Assembly: GCA_020634375.1 (NCBI GenBank)
Contig: JACKBX010000002.1
Coordinates: forward strand, 62,001 to 126,000
Source: Ardenticatenaceae bacterium
GTDB taxonomy: Bacteria; Chloroflexota; Anaerolineae; Promineifilales; Promineifilaceae
Direction of reading: 5' to 3'
Length of the DNA: 64,000 nt
Of this stretch, positions 35,847 to 44,545 are shown piece by piece. Position 1 is the first letter of the stretch, and each line of letters starts with the position of its first letter. Made by a program: the position numbers and the translations under genes. The notes beneath the pieces are model-generated. The model was given only the letters and a program-made list of their open reading frames with translations, had not been told where the DNA came from and ran no database searches.

Positions 35847-35952
35847 ACCCCATTTTTGTGTTTGCGATGTTTTGTTTGGGCAATTCCCTTGTTCGCTATG
35901 CGAAATAATTAAAGGTGAAAATTTTTGCTTGAAACATGATTTTTCTGCGGCA

Positions 35953-38577
35953 TCATGAAAGCCCGGTCGTTTGGGCCAACACAGCCCACACCGCAGGAAG
36001 GCTTCCGGCACCCGGATATGCCAAATAGCGCGGCTCCCATTCACTGGCAAACCGTTCTTGCAAAACAAACTGGGTTTCATCTCCATCCACAGGCGTCATA
36101 CGCAGGTGCAGCTTTTGCAACAAACGCTCCCAAAACGGCTGTTCCGCTTGCGCATCAACTCGCTCTGGCGACCCCATTCCCAAATTCAACCGCGTATGAC
36201 CATGTGTCAGCCCCCACTCTGCCAGTGCTGTTAACAGTACGGCTAACTCCCCAACCTCTATCTCTTGGCGGTGACGCAACAAGCCCAGCGCCAGTTCATT
36301 CATCGGCAATGCTGGAATGGCTGTGGCAAAAGCAGAAACATCCCCAGATGGTGTCGTCAACACCGCAATGACCCCCTGATTCAAGAATGCCCGACCAAAC
36401 CACCCCCAAGAGAACGGCCGTTCCCGACGCCCCGTCCAGGCCAGCCAATCATCACTGACCAAACGAAGCTGCGCCAGCAAATCGGCCGCAAAAGGAGGCC
36501 GAACCACCTGAACCCGCCCCAATTCTAGCGACACCTCAGCTATTTGCGGCCCGGTCAAATCCAAAATCGCCTCTTGCCCAATCGACAATGTTTGCAGCCC
36601 AGCCTCCTGATAGGCATCAACCGTATCAGCAGCAGTACGGTAAAAAATGGGCTGCCAATCATGCCGCAGGCAAAATTCACAAAAGCCAGCCACTGCCTCT
36701 GCTAAATCATGCGGTGGGCCAATCGGGTCCCCCAAAGCAACGGCCGTGCGCCGGTGATGGGCAAACGCGACCACAGACCCCCCAAGGCTGAAGTAATACG
36801 CCTTATCTGCCAACAAAACCAAAGGAGATAAGGCAGAACGGCCGTATGCTGCCACAATTTTCTCAGCGCGGCGATGTTCCGCAGCCGTTGCTGGCGAAGG
36901 CAGCAGCACCGGCCGCAGCAGCAAAATAACAGCATATCCCAGCGTCGCTGCCCCCACAAAATAAATCGAGTCAGCAAAAATATCTGTGGGGCTTCCCAAA
37001 TGCAAAGAGGGTTCTGTCAACGTCGTAAACAACAATGCTGCCTGCTGCCAGGAAGCGATAAAGTCAAATGATTCGCTTTGCAGTCGCGCCAAAACATAAA
37101 ACCCTACTGTGCCATATGCCAATGTGAAAAAGGCCGCAGCAACCAACACCTGCATGCCCTGCCATACCGAAGGTGGATCCGACAGTGCATGAAAATGGGA
37201 ACGTTGTGAAAGCAGGTAAATAACCAAAAAGACGGCCAATGTCAGCGCTGTTGTATCCCCTTGCAACAAATGCGCGGCAATGGCTACTGACAGGATGGCA
37301 AGAGTCAACCACCAGGCAGCCCGCTTATAACGCCACAATCCCCGCGCCAGCAGCAGCAGCATAAACCCAGTGAAAACGGCCGTTACCCGTCCCGATTCGC
37401 GCATGGCAATAGGCGAAAGCTCCGCCAGCGCCGCAATGGGAGTTAGCAACGCCGGATGCACCGCCGAGAGTACGTTAATCAATCCCATCAACGCCGTCAG
37501 CACAGAAGCCAGCCGCGCCTGACCAGACTCTGCCAGCGTGCGCCCACGCCCACCAAACATTTGCAACTGGCGTAGCAACAAAAACCCGGTGAGCATAGGA
37601 ACCCAAAACGTAACACCACGAAAAGCAAACGTGATAATCACACCCTGGTCTACGGGCACATCTAAAGCAGCGTACATCAAGGGAACAACGGCCTCAACCA
37701 CGCCAATACCGTTGGGTGTTGGCGAGACGATCATAAACAACAGGCTGATGGTGTAGCCTGCCAGCAGCACACCAGGAGATATGGTCTGCCCAAAGGCGAA
37801 GAACAGGCTCAACAGGACAGCCATCTGCACCAAGTGCATCCCCAACGCCAGCAAAATAATGACACCTAACTGAGAAGGATGGGCGGCAACGGCTTCCGCA
37901 GCGGCAATGAAATCGCCGGCATTTTGTTCGGCCCATGTTTCGGGAAGGAGATACGGCCGTTTCAGCCAACGCCCCACCCGGTTTACCGTGTGTTGCAATC
38001 CAGTCAGCAAACGCCGCAGCAAACCCGGCCAACGCCAACCCAGAAGCAGTGTGCTGCACAACAGCACCACCAATAGAAACAAAATCACGGCGCTGGCAAT
38101 TTCTAACCCGGTGAGATCATGCTGTGCATATAAATACACAAGGCCCATACCCAAAAGCAGAGCGAAAATACCATAATTGGCTGTGTGTGCCAGCAAGGTT
38201 CCGGCAGTCGCCCGTGCCGCAGATTCCCCGCGGCGGCGAATATCATCAATAAATAAAGCCAACCCGGCCGTTCCCCCAGAAGTAGTGGTAGTATTTACAA
38301 AAAGAGAAGCAAAGGCAATTGGCACCAAATGGCGAAGCTGCGTTTTGATGTCAATCAATGCAAAAGCACTGCGAAAAAGAGCTGCCAGACCCACATAATA
38401 AACAATTTCTAACGCCAATGCCGCCGCTATCCACCACCGATTCCCCTCAGCAAGAGTACCAATCAATTTTTGGATGTCAGCAAATCGCTGTGCCAGCAGC
38501 CATAAAAACGCTACGACCAGCGCAGTAAAAAGCCATCGCCGCCAACCAGATTTGCGTTTGCTCGTGCTCGTTGTCAA
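35953..38577 (-). CDS. mprF: MprF-like phosphatidylglycerol aminoacyltransferase/flippase
   Basis: An 874-residue protein, the length of bacterial MprF. The first 320 residues are the flippase-like membrane domain (SLFVNTTTTSGGTAGLALFI, SPTPNGIGVVEAVVPLMYAA). About six more helices follow, and then a cytoplasmic GNAT-like DUF2156 domain (YFSLGGSVVAFAHHRRTAVA, LGDPIGPPHDL, RLNLGMGSPER). The family transfers lysine or alanine from tRNA to phosphatidylglycerol and moves it to the outer leaflet, protecting against cationic peptides. The start is TTG 38577 with AGAGGAAA at proper distance. Amino acid specificity cannot be read off. Confidence 0.85.
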   Translation of the reverse strand: MTTSTSKRKSGWRRWLFTALVVAFLWLLAQRFADIQKLIGTLAEGNRWWIAAALALEIVYYVGLAALFRSAFALIDIKTQLRHLVPIAFASLFVNTTTTSGGTAGLALFIDDIRRRGESAARATAGTLLAHTANYGIFALLLGMGLVYLYAQHDLTGLEIASAVILFLLVVLLCSTLLLGWRWPGLLRRLLTGLQHTVNRVGRWLKRPYLLPETWAEQNAGDFIAAAEAVAAHPSQLGVIILLALGMHLVQMAVLLSLFFAFGQTISPGVLLAGYTISLLFMIVSPTPNGIGVVEAVVPLMYAALDVPVDQGVIITFAFRGVTFWVPMLTGFLLLRQLQMFGGRGRTLAESGQARLASVLTALMGLINVLSAVHPALLTPIAALAELSPIAMRESGRVTAVFTGFMLLLLARGLWRYKRAAWWLTLAILSVAIAAHLLQGDTTALTLAVFLVIYLLSQRSHFHALSDPPSVWQGMQVLVAAAFFTLAYGTVGFYVLARLQSESFDFIASWQQAALLFTTLTEPSLHLGSPTDIFADSIYFVGAATLGYAVILLLRPVLLPSPATAAEHRRAEKIVAAYGRSALSPLVLLADKAYYFSLGGSVVAFAHHRRTAVALGDPIGPPHDLAEAVAGFCEFCLRHDWQPIFYRTAADTVDAYQEAGLQTLSIGQEAILDLTGPQIAEVSLELGRVQVVRPPFAADLLAQLRLVSDDWLAWTGRRERPFSWGWFGRAFLNQGVIAVLTTPSGDVSAFATAIPALPMNELALGLLRHRQEIEVGELAVLLTALAEWGLTHGHTRLNLGMGSPERVDAQAEQPFWERLLQKLHLRMTPVDGDETQFVLQERFASEWEPRYLAYPGAGSLPAVWAVLAQTTGLS

Positions 38578-38682
38578 TACATATTTCCTCTATCATGGAA
38601 TGAGTTGAACATTAACATTTATTTGCTTTTTCCACAAAATAAATTGGACGGTGAATTAATTCATCCTACATCATCAAAAATT

Positions 38683-38711
38683 TGGCGATGATTGTTAACT
38701 GTGCTATTATC
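38683..38711 (+). promoter_or_regulatory. Sigma-70-type promoter of rpsT
   Basis: TTGGCG (38683-38688), a 17-base spacer and TATTAT (38706-38711) form a standard promoter 67 bases before the S20 start codon. The divergent MprF gene starts about 100 bases on the other side. Confidence 0.65.
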
Positions 38712-38777
38712 CTCCCGCTCTCACGTCTCCCGAGATTGATTAACAATTAATAGAGTTAATATCGGAGGAATGTAAAA

Positions 38778-39056
38778 TTGGCTAACATAAAATCTGCCAA
38801 AAAACGGATACGTCAAACGAGAAAGCGCACTGCGCACAATCGCATGTACACGAGTGCGGCTCGCACCCACATCAAGAAGGCCCGCAAGCTCATGGCTGAG
38901 GGCAAGCTAGATGAGGCAGAAGAAGTCGCTCGCAAAGCCTACAGCACGCTAGATAAAGCTGGACGTAGGCACGTTTTGCATCCGCGCAACGCGGCACGGC
39001 GCAAGAGTCGCCTGATGGCTCAACTTGCTGCGGCTCGTAATACAGAAACTGACTAA
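38778..39056 (+). CDS. rpsT: Ribosomal protein S20
   Basis: A 92-residue small-subunit protein. It begins ANIKSAKKRIRQTRKRTAHN and ends with LHPRNAARRKSRLMAQLAA, the regular S20 pattern of basic helices that bind 16S rRNA. The start is TTG at 38778 with GGAGG 10 bases before it; no ATG is available. A non-ATG start is also known for rpsT elsewhere and can dampen or autoregulate translation. Monocistronic, with its own promoter and terminator. Confidence 0.96.
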   Translation: MANIKSAKKRIRQTRKRTAHNRMYTSAARTHIKKARKLMAEGKLDEAEEVARKAYSTLDKAGRRHVLHPRNAARRKSRLMAQLAAARNTETD

Positions 39057-39086
39057 TCGTTTAGGCAACTTCATTTTGCAGCAAAG

Positions 39087-39116
39087 CACCGCCAATTGGC
39101 GGTGTTTTTGTTTTTA
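39087..39116 (+). terminator. Rho-independent terminator of rpsT
   Basis: CACCGCCAATTGGCGGTG is a perfect palindromic stem, followed by TTTTTGTTTTT. It lies 30 bases after the S20 stop and is the clearest classical terminator in the window. Confidence 0.92.
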
Positions 39117-39141
39117 GGACAGCGCGTTATTTTGAGATATT

Positions 39142-40509
39142 TTAAGGAAGCTGACTGAGCAAGGCACGACCAATGCCAACGGCCGTTTCCAACCCTTCAC
39201 TATTTTCCACCACAACAACAAGAATATAACGCGGTAAAGCAGCAGGGTACAAAGCCAAGTACCAGCCATTACTGCTGCCCTCTGGCCCAGAAAGGACAAG
39301 GACGCGATGTTCGGCGATGCCGTTTTCGGTGGGCAGCGCACGGCGAATGTCGCGGGCGGCGTTGGCAGATACGGCCGTTGCCTCACCATCACGCGCTGCT
39401 TCTTCAGCAACCCACTCTCCCGCTTCGTCTTGTACTGCCGTCACCAATTGCAGTATGGGGAAACGGCCGTCATCCACCAGAGCTGCCAGTGCTGCTGCCA
39501 CTTGCAGCGGCGTAACTGTCAGCGTATCTTGCCCAATGACAGCGAGTGCGGCATCGGCCAATGCTTCCTGGGTTGGCGTCTCCGTGTTCAGCGGCAACAA
39601 TGGCTGCTGTGTAAACCCCCAATCGGCAAAAACCTGCGAGAGAACGGCCGTGTCCAACGATGTGCCCAAATCCTGCATAGGGCCAGGGCAGCGATAAGTT
39701 AGGACATCAGCCCAAGTGACAATGTCTGGTGGGCGTTCAGCGCAACGCTGCACCGTGCCATTCAGCGGCACAGGCCGGTTGGCATTGTCTACCACACCAT
39801 CCCACTGCAACGCTCCCGCATCTAGCGCCGAGGCCAACAAAAAAGGCTGCAATATCAATCCCGGTTGATATTGTCCCTGCGTCACCCGGTTTAGCAAGGG
39901 CGCACTTTCGTCAGCCGTCAGCACATCAAACTGCTCATCTAACAAATTGGGGTCATAGCCGGGGTGGCTGACCAGGGCACGAATTGGGGCAACCGCATTC
40001 ACTTGATCCAATTCCAATAAAAGCAGCGCCCCTGTGTAATCGGCCAACAAATCATCCGCTTGCTGCTGGATGGTCGCATCCAGTGTTAGTTGAACAGCCT
40101 GCCCCTGCTGCGGTCGGTGCAGAGTTTCCCGCCATGCAGCCAGCCAAAACGAAGCTCCATCACCACGCAAAACAGCATCATAACTCTCTTCAACACCGGC
40201 CGTGCCATGCCGGAAGCTGTAATAACCAACTGCTGGGCCAATCGTGGGAATGGGGTATTGCCGCTGCTGGCGTGCGGCTGTGCCCCCATTCTGCGCCAGG
40301 ACAACGCCGCTGCGATCTACAATTGCCCCGCGCTTGATGCGCAGTTCTGTTTCCACGAGGCGGGGATTGTCATCGCGGGCAAGAATGGCTTTGGCACGCA
40401 GCACACTCCAAAATGTGAGGGCTAGAGCAATGAGCAAAAAACCAAGGAACAGTGCAATCATCAGTTGTCGCAAATGGGTAATATTGCGACGGGTATTTTC
40501 ATAGTTCAT
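39142..40509 (-). CDS. Penicillin-binding protein 2-like protein without catalytic residues
   Basis: A 455-residue protein with one N-terminal membrane helix (LMIALFLGFLLIALALTFWS), a short dimerisation-type region (LRIKRGAIVDRSGVVLAQNG) and a transpeptidase fold. In active members the first motif reads like PGSTFK; here it is GQYQPGLILQPFLLASAL, so the nucleophilic Ser and its Lys are both absent. The KTGT motif is also lost (VLVLSGPEGSSNGWYLALY). It is thus likely a non-enzymatic partner or scaffold of the cell-wall machinery. The next gene on the same strand upstream is an unknown membrane protein, 15 bases away. Confidence 0.82.
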   Translation of the reverse strand: MNYENTRRNITHLRQLMIALFLGFLLIALALTFWSVLRAKAILARDDNPRLVETELRIKRGAIVDRSGVVLAQNGGTAARQQRQYPIPTIGPAVGYYSFRHGTAGVEESYDAVLRGDGASFWLAAWRETLHRPQQGQAVQLTLDATIQQQADDLLADYTGALLLLELDQVNAVAPIRALVSHPGYDPNLLDEQFDVLTADESAPLLNRVTQGQYQPGLILQPFLLASALDAGALQWDGVVDNANRPVPLNGTVQRCAERPPDIVTWADVLTYRCPGPMQDLGTSLDTAVLSQVFADWGFTQQPLLPLNTETPTQEALADAALAVIGQDTLTVTPLQVAAALAALVDDGRFPILQLVTAVQDEAGEWVAEEAARDGEATAVSANAARDIRRALPTENGIAEHRVLVLSGPEGSSNGWYLALYPAALPRYILVVVVENSEGLETAVGIGRALLSQLP

Positions 40510-40524
40510 ATAGGCAAGCTCGCT

Positions 40525-41223
40525 TCATCGTGCCATCTGGTGGAATCTGATTGTCAGGGCAATGGCGGCAACCAGCACGGCCGCTCCCATGCCCAGGTTG
40601 ACGGTGAGAAAGATAAGTGCCACCCAATCAAAAATGAAGGCCACACCACCCAGCAAGCAGGAGATGGCGTTGCCGTAAAAGGCAATTTTGATGATGCGCT
40701 CGATACGGCCGTTATCAAACACAGGGGCAATAAACAGCGATGACAGGCCGAGAAACAACGTCACACCTAGCATATTGATTGCAGCAATAGCTGCCGCCGG
40801 ATTTGCCTGCACAAACTGCGTCAAGCCCTCCGTTGTGCCACGCGTTAAATTGAGGCGGACAGTACTGATTTGCATGAAGTAGTGGCTGCCGCTGAGAACG
40901 GCAAATCCCAGGCCAAAAAGCAGGCTAGTACGGCCCCACATCCGTTTAGAAGCTGGCAAAAATTCGTAGATGACGGAGAGAAGAATCACGTACAGCAGCG
41001 TGAAAAGTAAAATCATCGCTTGGGCAGCGTGGCGGTAAATGGCTGTGGGGTCATGAGATACGGTCGTATAATCTGCCAAATTTGTCCATTCAAAAACACC
41101 GCCAATTTGCAAAATGGCGACATAGCAAATGGGAAAGAGAATAAAAATGACGGCAATAACGATGGCTGACCAAAAACCTAACCGCGCCGCTAGTTTGTGT
41201 GGGCTGTGTGCTTGAATTTGCAT
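40525..41223 (-). CDS. Six-helix membrane protein, function unknown
   Basis: A 232-residue membrane protein with about six helices (WSAIVIAVIFILFPICYVAI, AMILLFTLLYVILLSVIYEF, ALIFLTVNLGMGAAVLVAAI). It has no catalytic motif. The ATG at 41223 is preceded by a gap to the divergent gene at 41.3 kb. It is cotranscribed with the transpeptidase-like gene downstream. Not recognised beyond hydrophobicity. Confidence 0.65.
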   Translation of the reverse strand: MQIQAHSPHKLAARLGFWSAIVIAVIFILFPICYVAILQIGGVFEWTNLADYTTVSHDPTAIYRHAAQAMILLFTLLYVILLSVIYEFLPASKRMWGRTSLLFGLGFAVLSGSHYFMQISTVRLNLTRGTTEGLTQFVQANPAAAIAAINMLGVTLFLGLSSLFIAPVFDNGRIERIIKIAFYGNAISCLLGGVAFIFDWVALIFLTVNLGMGAAVLVAAIALTIRFHQMAR

Positions 41224-41337
41224 AACAATGGCATTATAACAAATGTCCTTGATTTAGCTTTGCTCACGGTATAATAGGGCGAGTTTGGTTACATTACAAT
41301 ATTCAATCAACTTCAATCAACATAGTAAAAGGTTAAT

Positions 41338-41772
41338 ATGAGTCGAATTATTCATACGGAAAGCCCAACAAAAGTACGAAACAATAACCGCCGCAGCATC
41401 GCTGAAATTCTGCGGCGGTTAAGCCAAAAACCAGCATTAGATGATGAGGCCAAAGATATGGCCGCAATGCTGGTTTATTTGCTGCGCGAAATTGATGCCG
41501 GAGTCGAGCAATCTGCTGCCGCCTGGGAAAAGCGCGGCTATTGGATGAAAGCCGAGCGTTTTATGCGCGACTGGGATTGGACAAAAGAAGCGGCCGCCAA
41601 TATTGAAGATGTGATACGCAATGATGCCCTGGATTTGCTGCCAGAACTGATGACAGACTTATATCCGCGATTTGCGGACATCCAGCTTAAAACGATGACA
41701 CGCCAATCCTCTTTGTGGCGCGGCGCTTATCAGCGGCTATTAGCTGAACCCCCTGGCAAAATGCCCTGGTAA
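41338..41772 (+). CDS. Unknown helical protein
   Basis: A 144-residue soluble protein of mostly charged helices (SIAEILRRLSQKPALDDEAK, DMAAMLVYLLREIDAG, AAAWEKRGYWMKAERFMRDW). It has no Cys motif and no membrane helix. A good ribosome site (AAAAGGTTAAT) precedes ATG 41338. It looks like a real gene by codon pattern, but no family was recognised. It is followed 11 bases later by an esterase lipoprotein gene, so the two may share a transcript. Confidence 0.65.
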   Translation: MSRIIHTESPTKVRNNNRRSIAEILRRLSQKPALDDEAKDMAAMLVYLLREIDAGVEQSAAAWEKRGYWMKAERFMRDWDWTKEAAANIEDVIRNDALDLLPELMTDLYPRFADIQLKTMTRQSSLWRGAYQRLLAEPPGKMPW

Positions 41773-41783
41773 GCGGGTTTTTG

Positions 41784-42719
41784 GTGAACGGCCGTTTCCC
41801 CCTGCCACTTCTTTTGCTCCTGCTAGCGTTAGCAGCCTGCCAAGTCAAACCCAAGGAACCGACTACAACCGTTTCCACCGTTTACCTGCCATTAGCGCAA
41901 GCCCGCGCCGCCCCTACGCCATCGCCTACGCCACAACCCACACCGTCACCGGCTCACATGCCCACCGCTGAACCAGGTTGCACACAACCTGGTTTTGTCA
42001 AGCAGGCATCGCTCCCCAGTCAATGGGCAGGAACATTGGCCTATCGCATTTATTACCCACCCTGTTATGGCGAAGACGGCCGTTCCTACCCCACCCTCTA
42101 CCTCCTTCCCGGTAACATCCACACCGATAGCATTTGGGACGACCTGGGCATAGACGAAACAGCCGACACCCTCATCCTCTCTGGCAGCATCTCCCCCCTG
42201 CTCATCGTCATGGCCGATGGCGGCTGGCTGGCACAAAATAGCTCTGGCGGCCCTGGCTCTTACGAAAGCGCCATCCTTAACGAGCTAATCCCGCACGTCG
42301 AAGCCACCACCTGCGCCTGGGGCACACCTCAAGGGCGTGCCATTGGCGGGCTTTCGCGGGGCGGTTATTGGGCACTGGAAATCGCCTTCCGCTACCCAAC
42401 TAATTTTGCCGGTGTGGGCGGGCATAGTGCGGCTTTACTGGATACCTACGCATGGCCGGCTGTCAATCCGCGTTATACGGGATTGAGCCAAGACCTGGGC
42501 AACCTGCGCATTTACCTGGATATTGGCCGCAGCGATTACGTCATTGCCCCGCTGCAAGAATTACATGAGGAGATGGAAACACAGCAAGTGGCACACACCT
42601 GGGTGCTCAACGAGGGGTCGCACGAGGAGGCTTATTGGGCCAGCCATTTGGCAGATTATTTGCAATGGTATGATTCGCTATGGGATGGAGAAACGGCCGT
42701 TCCCCCCTGCACGCAATAA
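41784..42719 (+). CDS. Lipoprotein esterase (alpha/beta hydrolase, esterase D-like)
   Basis: About 311 residues. The signal peptide ends in LALAAC, a lipobox. A Pro/Thr/Ser linker (PTPSPTPQPTPSPAHM) with VYLPLAQ before it leads to an esterase fold of the PF00756 type: SYPTLYLLPGNIHTDSIWDD, then the nucleophile elbow GGLSRGGYWALEIAF (GxSxG), and a later Asp (DIGRSDYVI) and His (NEGSHEEAYWASHL) completing a triad. Substrates of the family are short acyl or carbohydrate esters. Start GTG 41784 (or TTG 41781); no ATG in range. The start codon region itself contains the ACGGCCGT palindrome. Confidence 0.8.
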   Translation: MNGRFPLPLLLLLLALAACQVKPKEPTTTVSTVYLPLAQARAAPTPSPTPQPTPSPAHMPTAEPGCTQPGFVKQASLPSQWAGTLAYRIYYPPCYGEDGRSYPTLYLLPGNIHTDSIWDDLGIDETADTLILSGSISPLLIVMADGGWLAQNSSGGPGSYESAILNELIPHVEATTCAWGTPQGRAIGGLSRGGYWALEIAFRYPTNFAGVGGHSAALLDTYAWPAVNPRYTGLSQDLGNLRIYLDIGRSDYVIAPLQELHEEMETQQVAHTWVLNEGSHEEAYWASHLADYLQWYDSLWDGETAVPPCTQ

Positions 42720-42722
42720 AAA

Positions 42723-42743
42723 AGCCAGACCTTTTGTCTGGCT
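42723..42743 (-). terminator. Terminator of the small minus-strand gene
   Basis: AGCCAGAC and GTCTGGCT make an 8-bp stem with a five-base loop. On the minus strand it is followed by TTTTTTATT, so it ends transcription coming from the small gene at 42.8-43.0 kb. This supports that gene being expressed. Confidence 0.75.
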
Positions 42744-42774
42744 CTGATCATCAAACAGGGTGAGTCGTAACTAC

Positions 42775-42972
42775 CTAAGGGAGATTGGCAAGTTTGGCCT
42801 GAATCATGGCATTCATCCCATCCGAGCGTAAGGCTTCACGATGCACAACTTTGCGAATCTCTTGTAAACGGGCGATAGCTTGGACATTAACTTTCTCAGT
42901 CAGGTCTTGATAGTGAGTTGCTTCAATAAAATTATCAGCTAACGTTTTTGCAGTTTTTCTGATGCTTGCCAT
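42775..42972 (-). CDS. Small unknown protein
   Basis: About 65 residues (70 if the upstream codon at 42987 is used), helical and basic at the start: ASIRKTAKTLADNFIEATHY, then LTEKVNVQAIARLQEIRKVV. No family recognised. Its reality is supported by a terminator with T-tract right downstream and by balanced composition. It could be a small DNA- or RNA-binding protein or an antitoxin-like partner, but no toxin lies beside it. Confidence 0.5.
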   Translation of the reverse strand: MASIRKTAKTLADNFIEATHYQDLTEKVNVQAIARLQEIRKVVHREALRSDGMNAMIQAKLANLP

Positions 42973-43097
42973 TTGCAATGACCTCATATTGTCTAAGTTA
43001 CTGCCAACTATACGTCATTTATTCTAAAAACAAACTTCACTCATCTATTACAAAGTTACACTTTTTTCGTTACAGGCTTCCTTAAGGGGCGGTTCTC

Positions 43098-43131
43098 AGA
43101 TTTGACAAATCTTTGGAGATTTGTCAAATCT
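43098..43131. repeat. Perfect 15-bp hairpin
   Basis: AGATTTGACAAATCT, loop TTGG, AGATTTGTCAAATCT. Each arm is itself nearly palindromic, so the unit can fold in more than one way. It directly precedes the 21-bp minisatellite. Confidence 0.8.
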
Positions 43132-43150
43132 CGCTAAGCTAAAAACACAA

Positions 43151-43434
43151 GTCGTTCAGTCGTTCCTGCAAGTCGTTCAGTCGTTCCTACGGGTCGTTCA
43201 GTCGTTCCTACGAGTCGTTTGGCCGTTCCTACGAGTCGTTTGGTCGTTCCTACGAGTCGTTTGGTCGTTCCTACGGGTCGTTTGGTCGTTCCTACGGGTC
43301 GTTTGGTCGTTCCTACGGGTCGTTTGGTCGTTCCTACGAGTCGTTTGGCCGTTCCTACGAGTCGTTTGGCCGTTCCTACGAGTCGTTTGGTCGTTCCTAC
43401 AGGTCGTTTGGTCGTTCCTACAGGTCGTTCATGA
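43151..43434. repeat. Minisatellite of about 13 units of 21 bp
   Basis: Tandem copies of the unit GTCGTTTGGTCGTTCCTACG/A run for about 284 bases. Variants change one or two bases only (TTCAG for TTTGG early, CCGTT for TCGTT in some units, CAG at the end). The period is a multiple of three, so a plus-strand frame reads VVWSFLR repeated 13 times, but it has no proper start and overlaps the hairpin, so it is probably not coding. It ends at the 3' end of the WecA-like gene on the other strand. Homogeneity implies recent expansion. Confidence 0.9.
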
Positions 43435-44469
43435 ATGACCGCTATTAGAAGGGGGACGGTTCAGCCAAAAAAGCAGGGTGAACACGGCCGTTGCCAACAC
43501 CGCCAAGATCACCACCTTGATTAACCCAGAAGCAAAAATCGCCACCAGGCCAAAAGCCAATGCCACCGCATAGTAACCCAATACAATCCACCGCGTGGGC
43601 AGTCCTCTATCCGACAAGCGAAAGTGAAGATGCCCGCGATCCCCACGAAAAGGGCTTTGGCCGCGCCGCAAACGGTCTACAATTTGCCAGGCCACGTCTA
43701 AAATGGGCACAGCCAACACCAGCAGCGCCGTAGCAATTTTGGCCGGGGAAATGATCGCCAATGTGGCAATCTGGTAGCCCAACACATATGCCCCCGCCGA
43801 CCCTAAGAAAATCCGCGCTGGCGCAAAATTGAACAACAAGAACCCCATCAACACGCCGCTCAAAACCAGGGGAAAAGCGGCAACAGTGTACTGCCCCAGA
43901 TTGTAGCTGTGCCAGGCGATGAGAACGGCCGTAATCGCCACCACACCCGATGCCAACCCATCCAGCCCATCCAAAAAGTTGATTGTGTTGATCATGCCCA
44001 CAATCCAGAAAAAAGTGAGTAAGAAAATGACCATCTCTGCCCAGGGAACTGCAAATAGTTCCCGAAAGGAAACAACCTGACCGGAAAACGGGCTGGTGAA
44101 ACGCTCGATGAATACTTCAAAATACACAGCAATCACAGCCGCCAACGCATGAATTATAAATTGCGACCAGGGAGGTAAATCGAACCAATCATCTAACAAA
44201 CCGCCGAGTGCGATTACGGCCGTTCCCAACACAATCCCCCACAACAACTGCCCATCCTGCGCCAGCGGAAACAACAGATAAACCAACGCCGTCCCCACCA
44301 TCAGGCCCACAAGCAACGCCAGGCCACCCAATTTAGGAATTTCGCCCTGATGCTGACGGCGGCCTCCAGGACGAGCCACCATGCCCAAGCGAAACGAGAG
44401 CGCCCGCACCTGCGGCGTCACTAACGCCACCGCCAAGAAAGATGCCAAAAATACAATCAAATAACGCAT
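43429..44469 (-). CDS. Polyprenyl-phosphate sugar-1-phosphate transferase (WecA/TagO/MraY type)
   Basis: A 346-residue membrane enzyme with ten or so helices. Family motifs: KLGGLALLVGLMVG, GGLLDDWFDLPPW (the DDxxD-like metal site), NTINFLDGLDGLASGV, and the cytoplasmic HLHFRLSDRGL. It moves a sugar-1-phosphate (GlcNAc or similar) from a UDP-sugar to undecaprenyl phosphate, the first step of cell-wall polymer or exopolysaccharide assembly. The loop HLHFRL with the spacing of WecA/TagO argues against MraY. The C-terminal stop lies within the end of the minisatellite. Confidence 0.88.
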   Translation of the reverse strand: MRYLIVFLASFLAVALVTPQVRALSFRLGMVARPGGRRQHQGEIPKLGGLALLVGLMVGTALVYLLFPLAQDGQLLWGIVLGTAVIALGGLLDDWFDLPPWSQFIIHALAAVIAVYFEVFIERFTSPFSGQVVSFRELFAVPWAEMVIFLLTFFWIVGMINTINFLDGLDGLASGVVAITAVLIAWHSYNLGQYTVAAFPLVLSGVLMGFLLFNFAPARIFLGSAGAYVLGYQIATLAIISPAKIATALLVLAVPILDVAWQIVDRLRRGQSPFRGDRGHLHFRLSDRGLPTRWIVLGYYAVALAFGLVAIFASGLIKVVILAVLATAVFTLLFWLNRPPSNSGHS

Positions 44470-44482
44470 AAATGGTTGCTGA

Positions 44483-44542
44483 TTGTTGGTAGCTGGTAGC
44501 TGGTTGTCGCCTTACTATCAACCAGCTACCAGCTACCAACAA
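44483..44542. repeat. Perfect 24-bp word-type hairpin
   Basis: The arms 44483-44506 and 44519-44542 are exact reverse complements; each contains GGTAGCTGGTAGCTGGTT, a doubled word. The 12-base loop is unique. It lies between the upp and WecA-like genes, both on the minus strand, and nearly fills the gap. Confidence 0.9.
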
Positions 44543-44545
44543 CCT

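Noticed and set aside
43151..43434. Possible CRISPR array
   Set aside because: The units are contiguous and of 21 bases with no unique spacers, and there are no cas genes in the window.
43121..43438. Open frame with 13 copies of VVWSFLR as a repeat protein
   Set aside because: It begins with TTG inside a hairpin, has no ribosome site and is wholly explained by the minisatellite period of 21.
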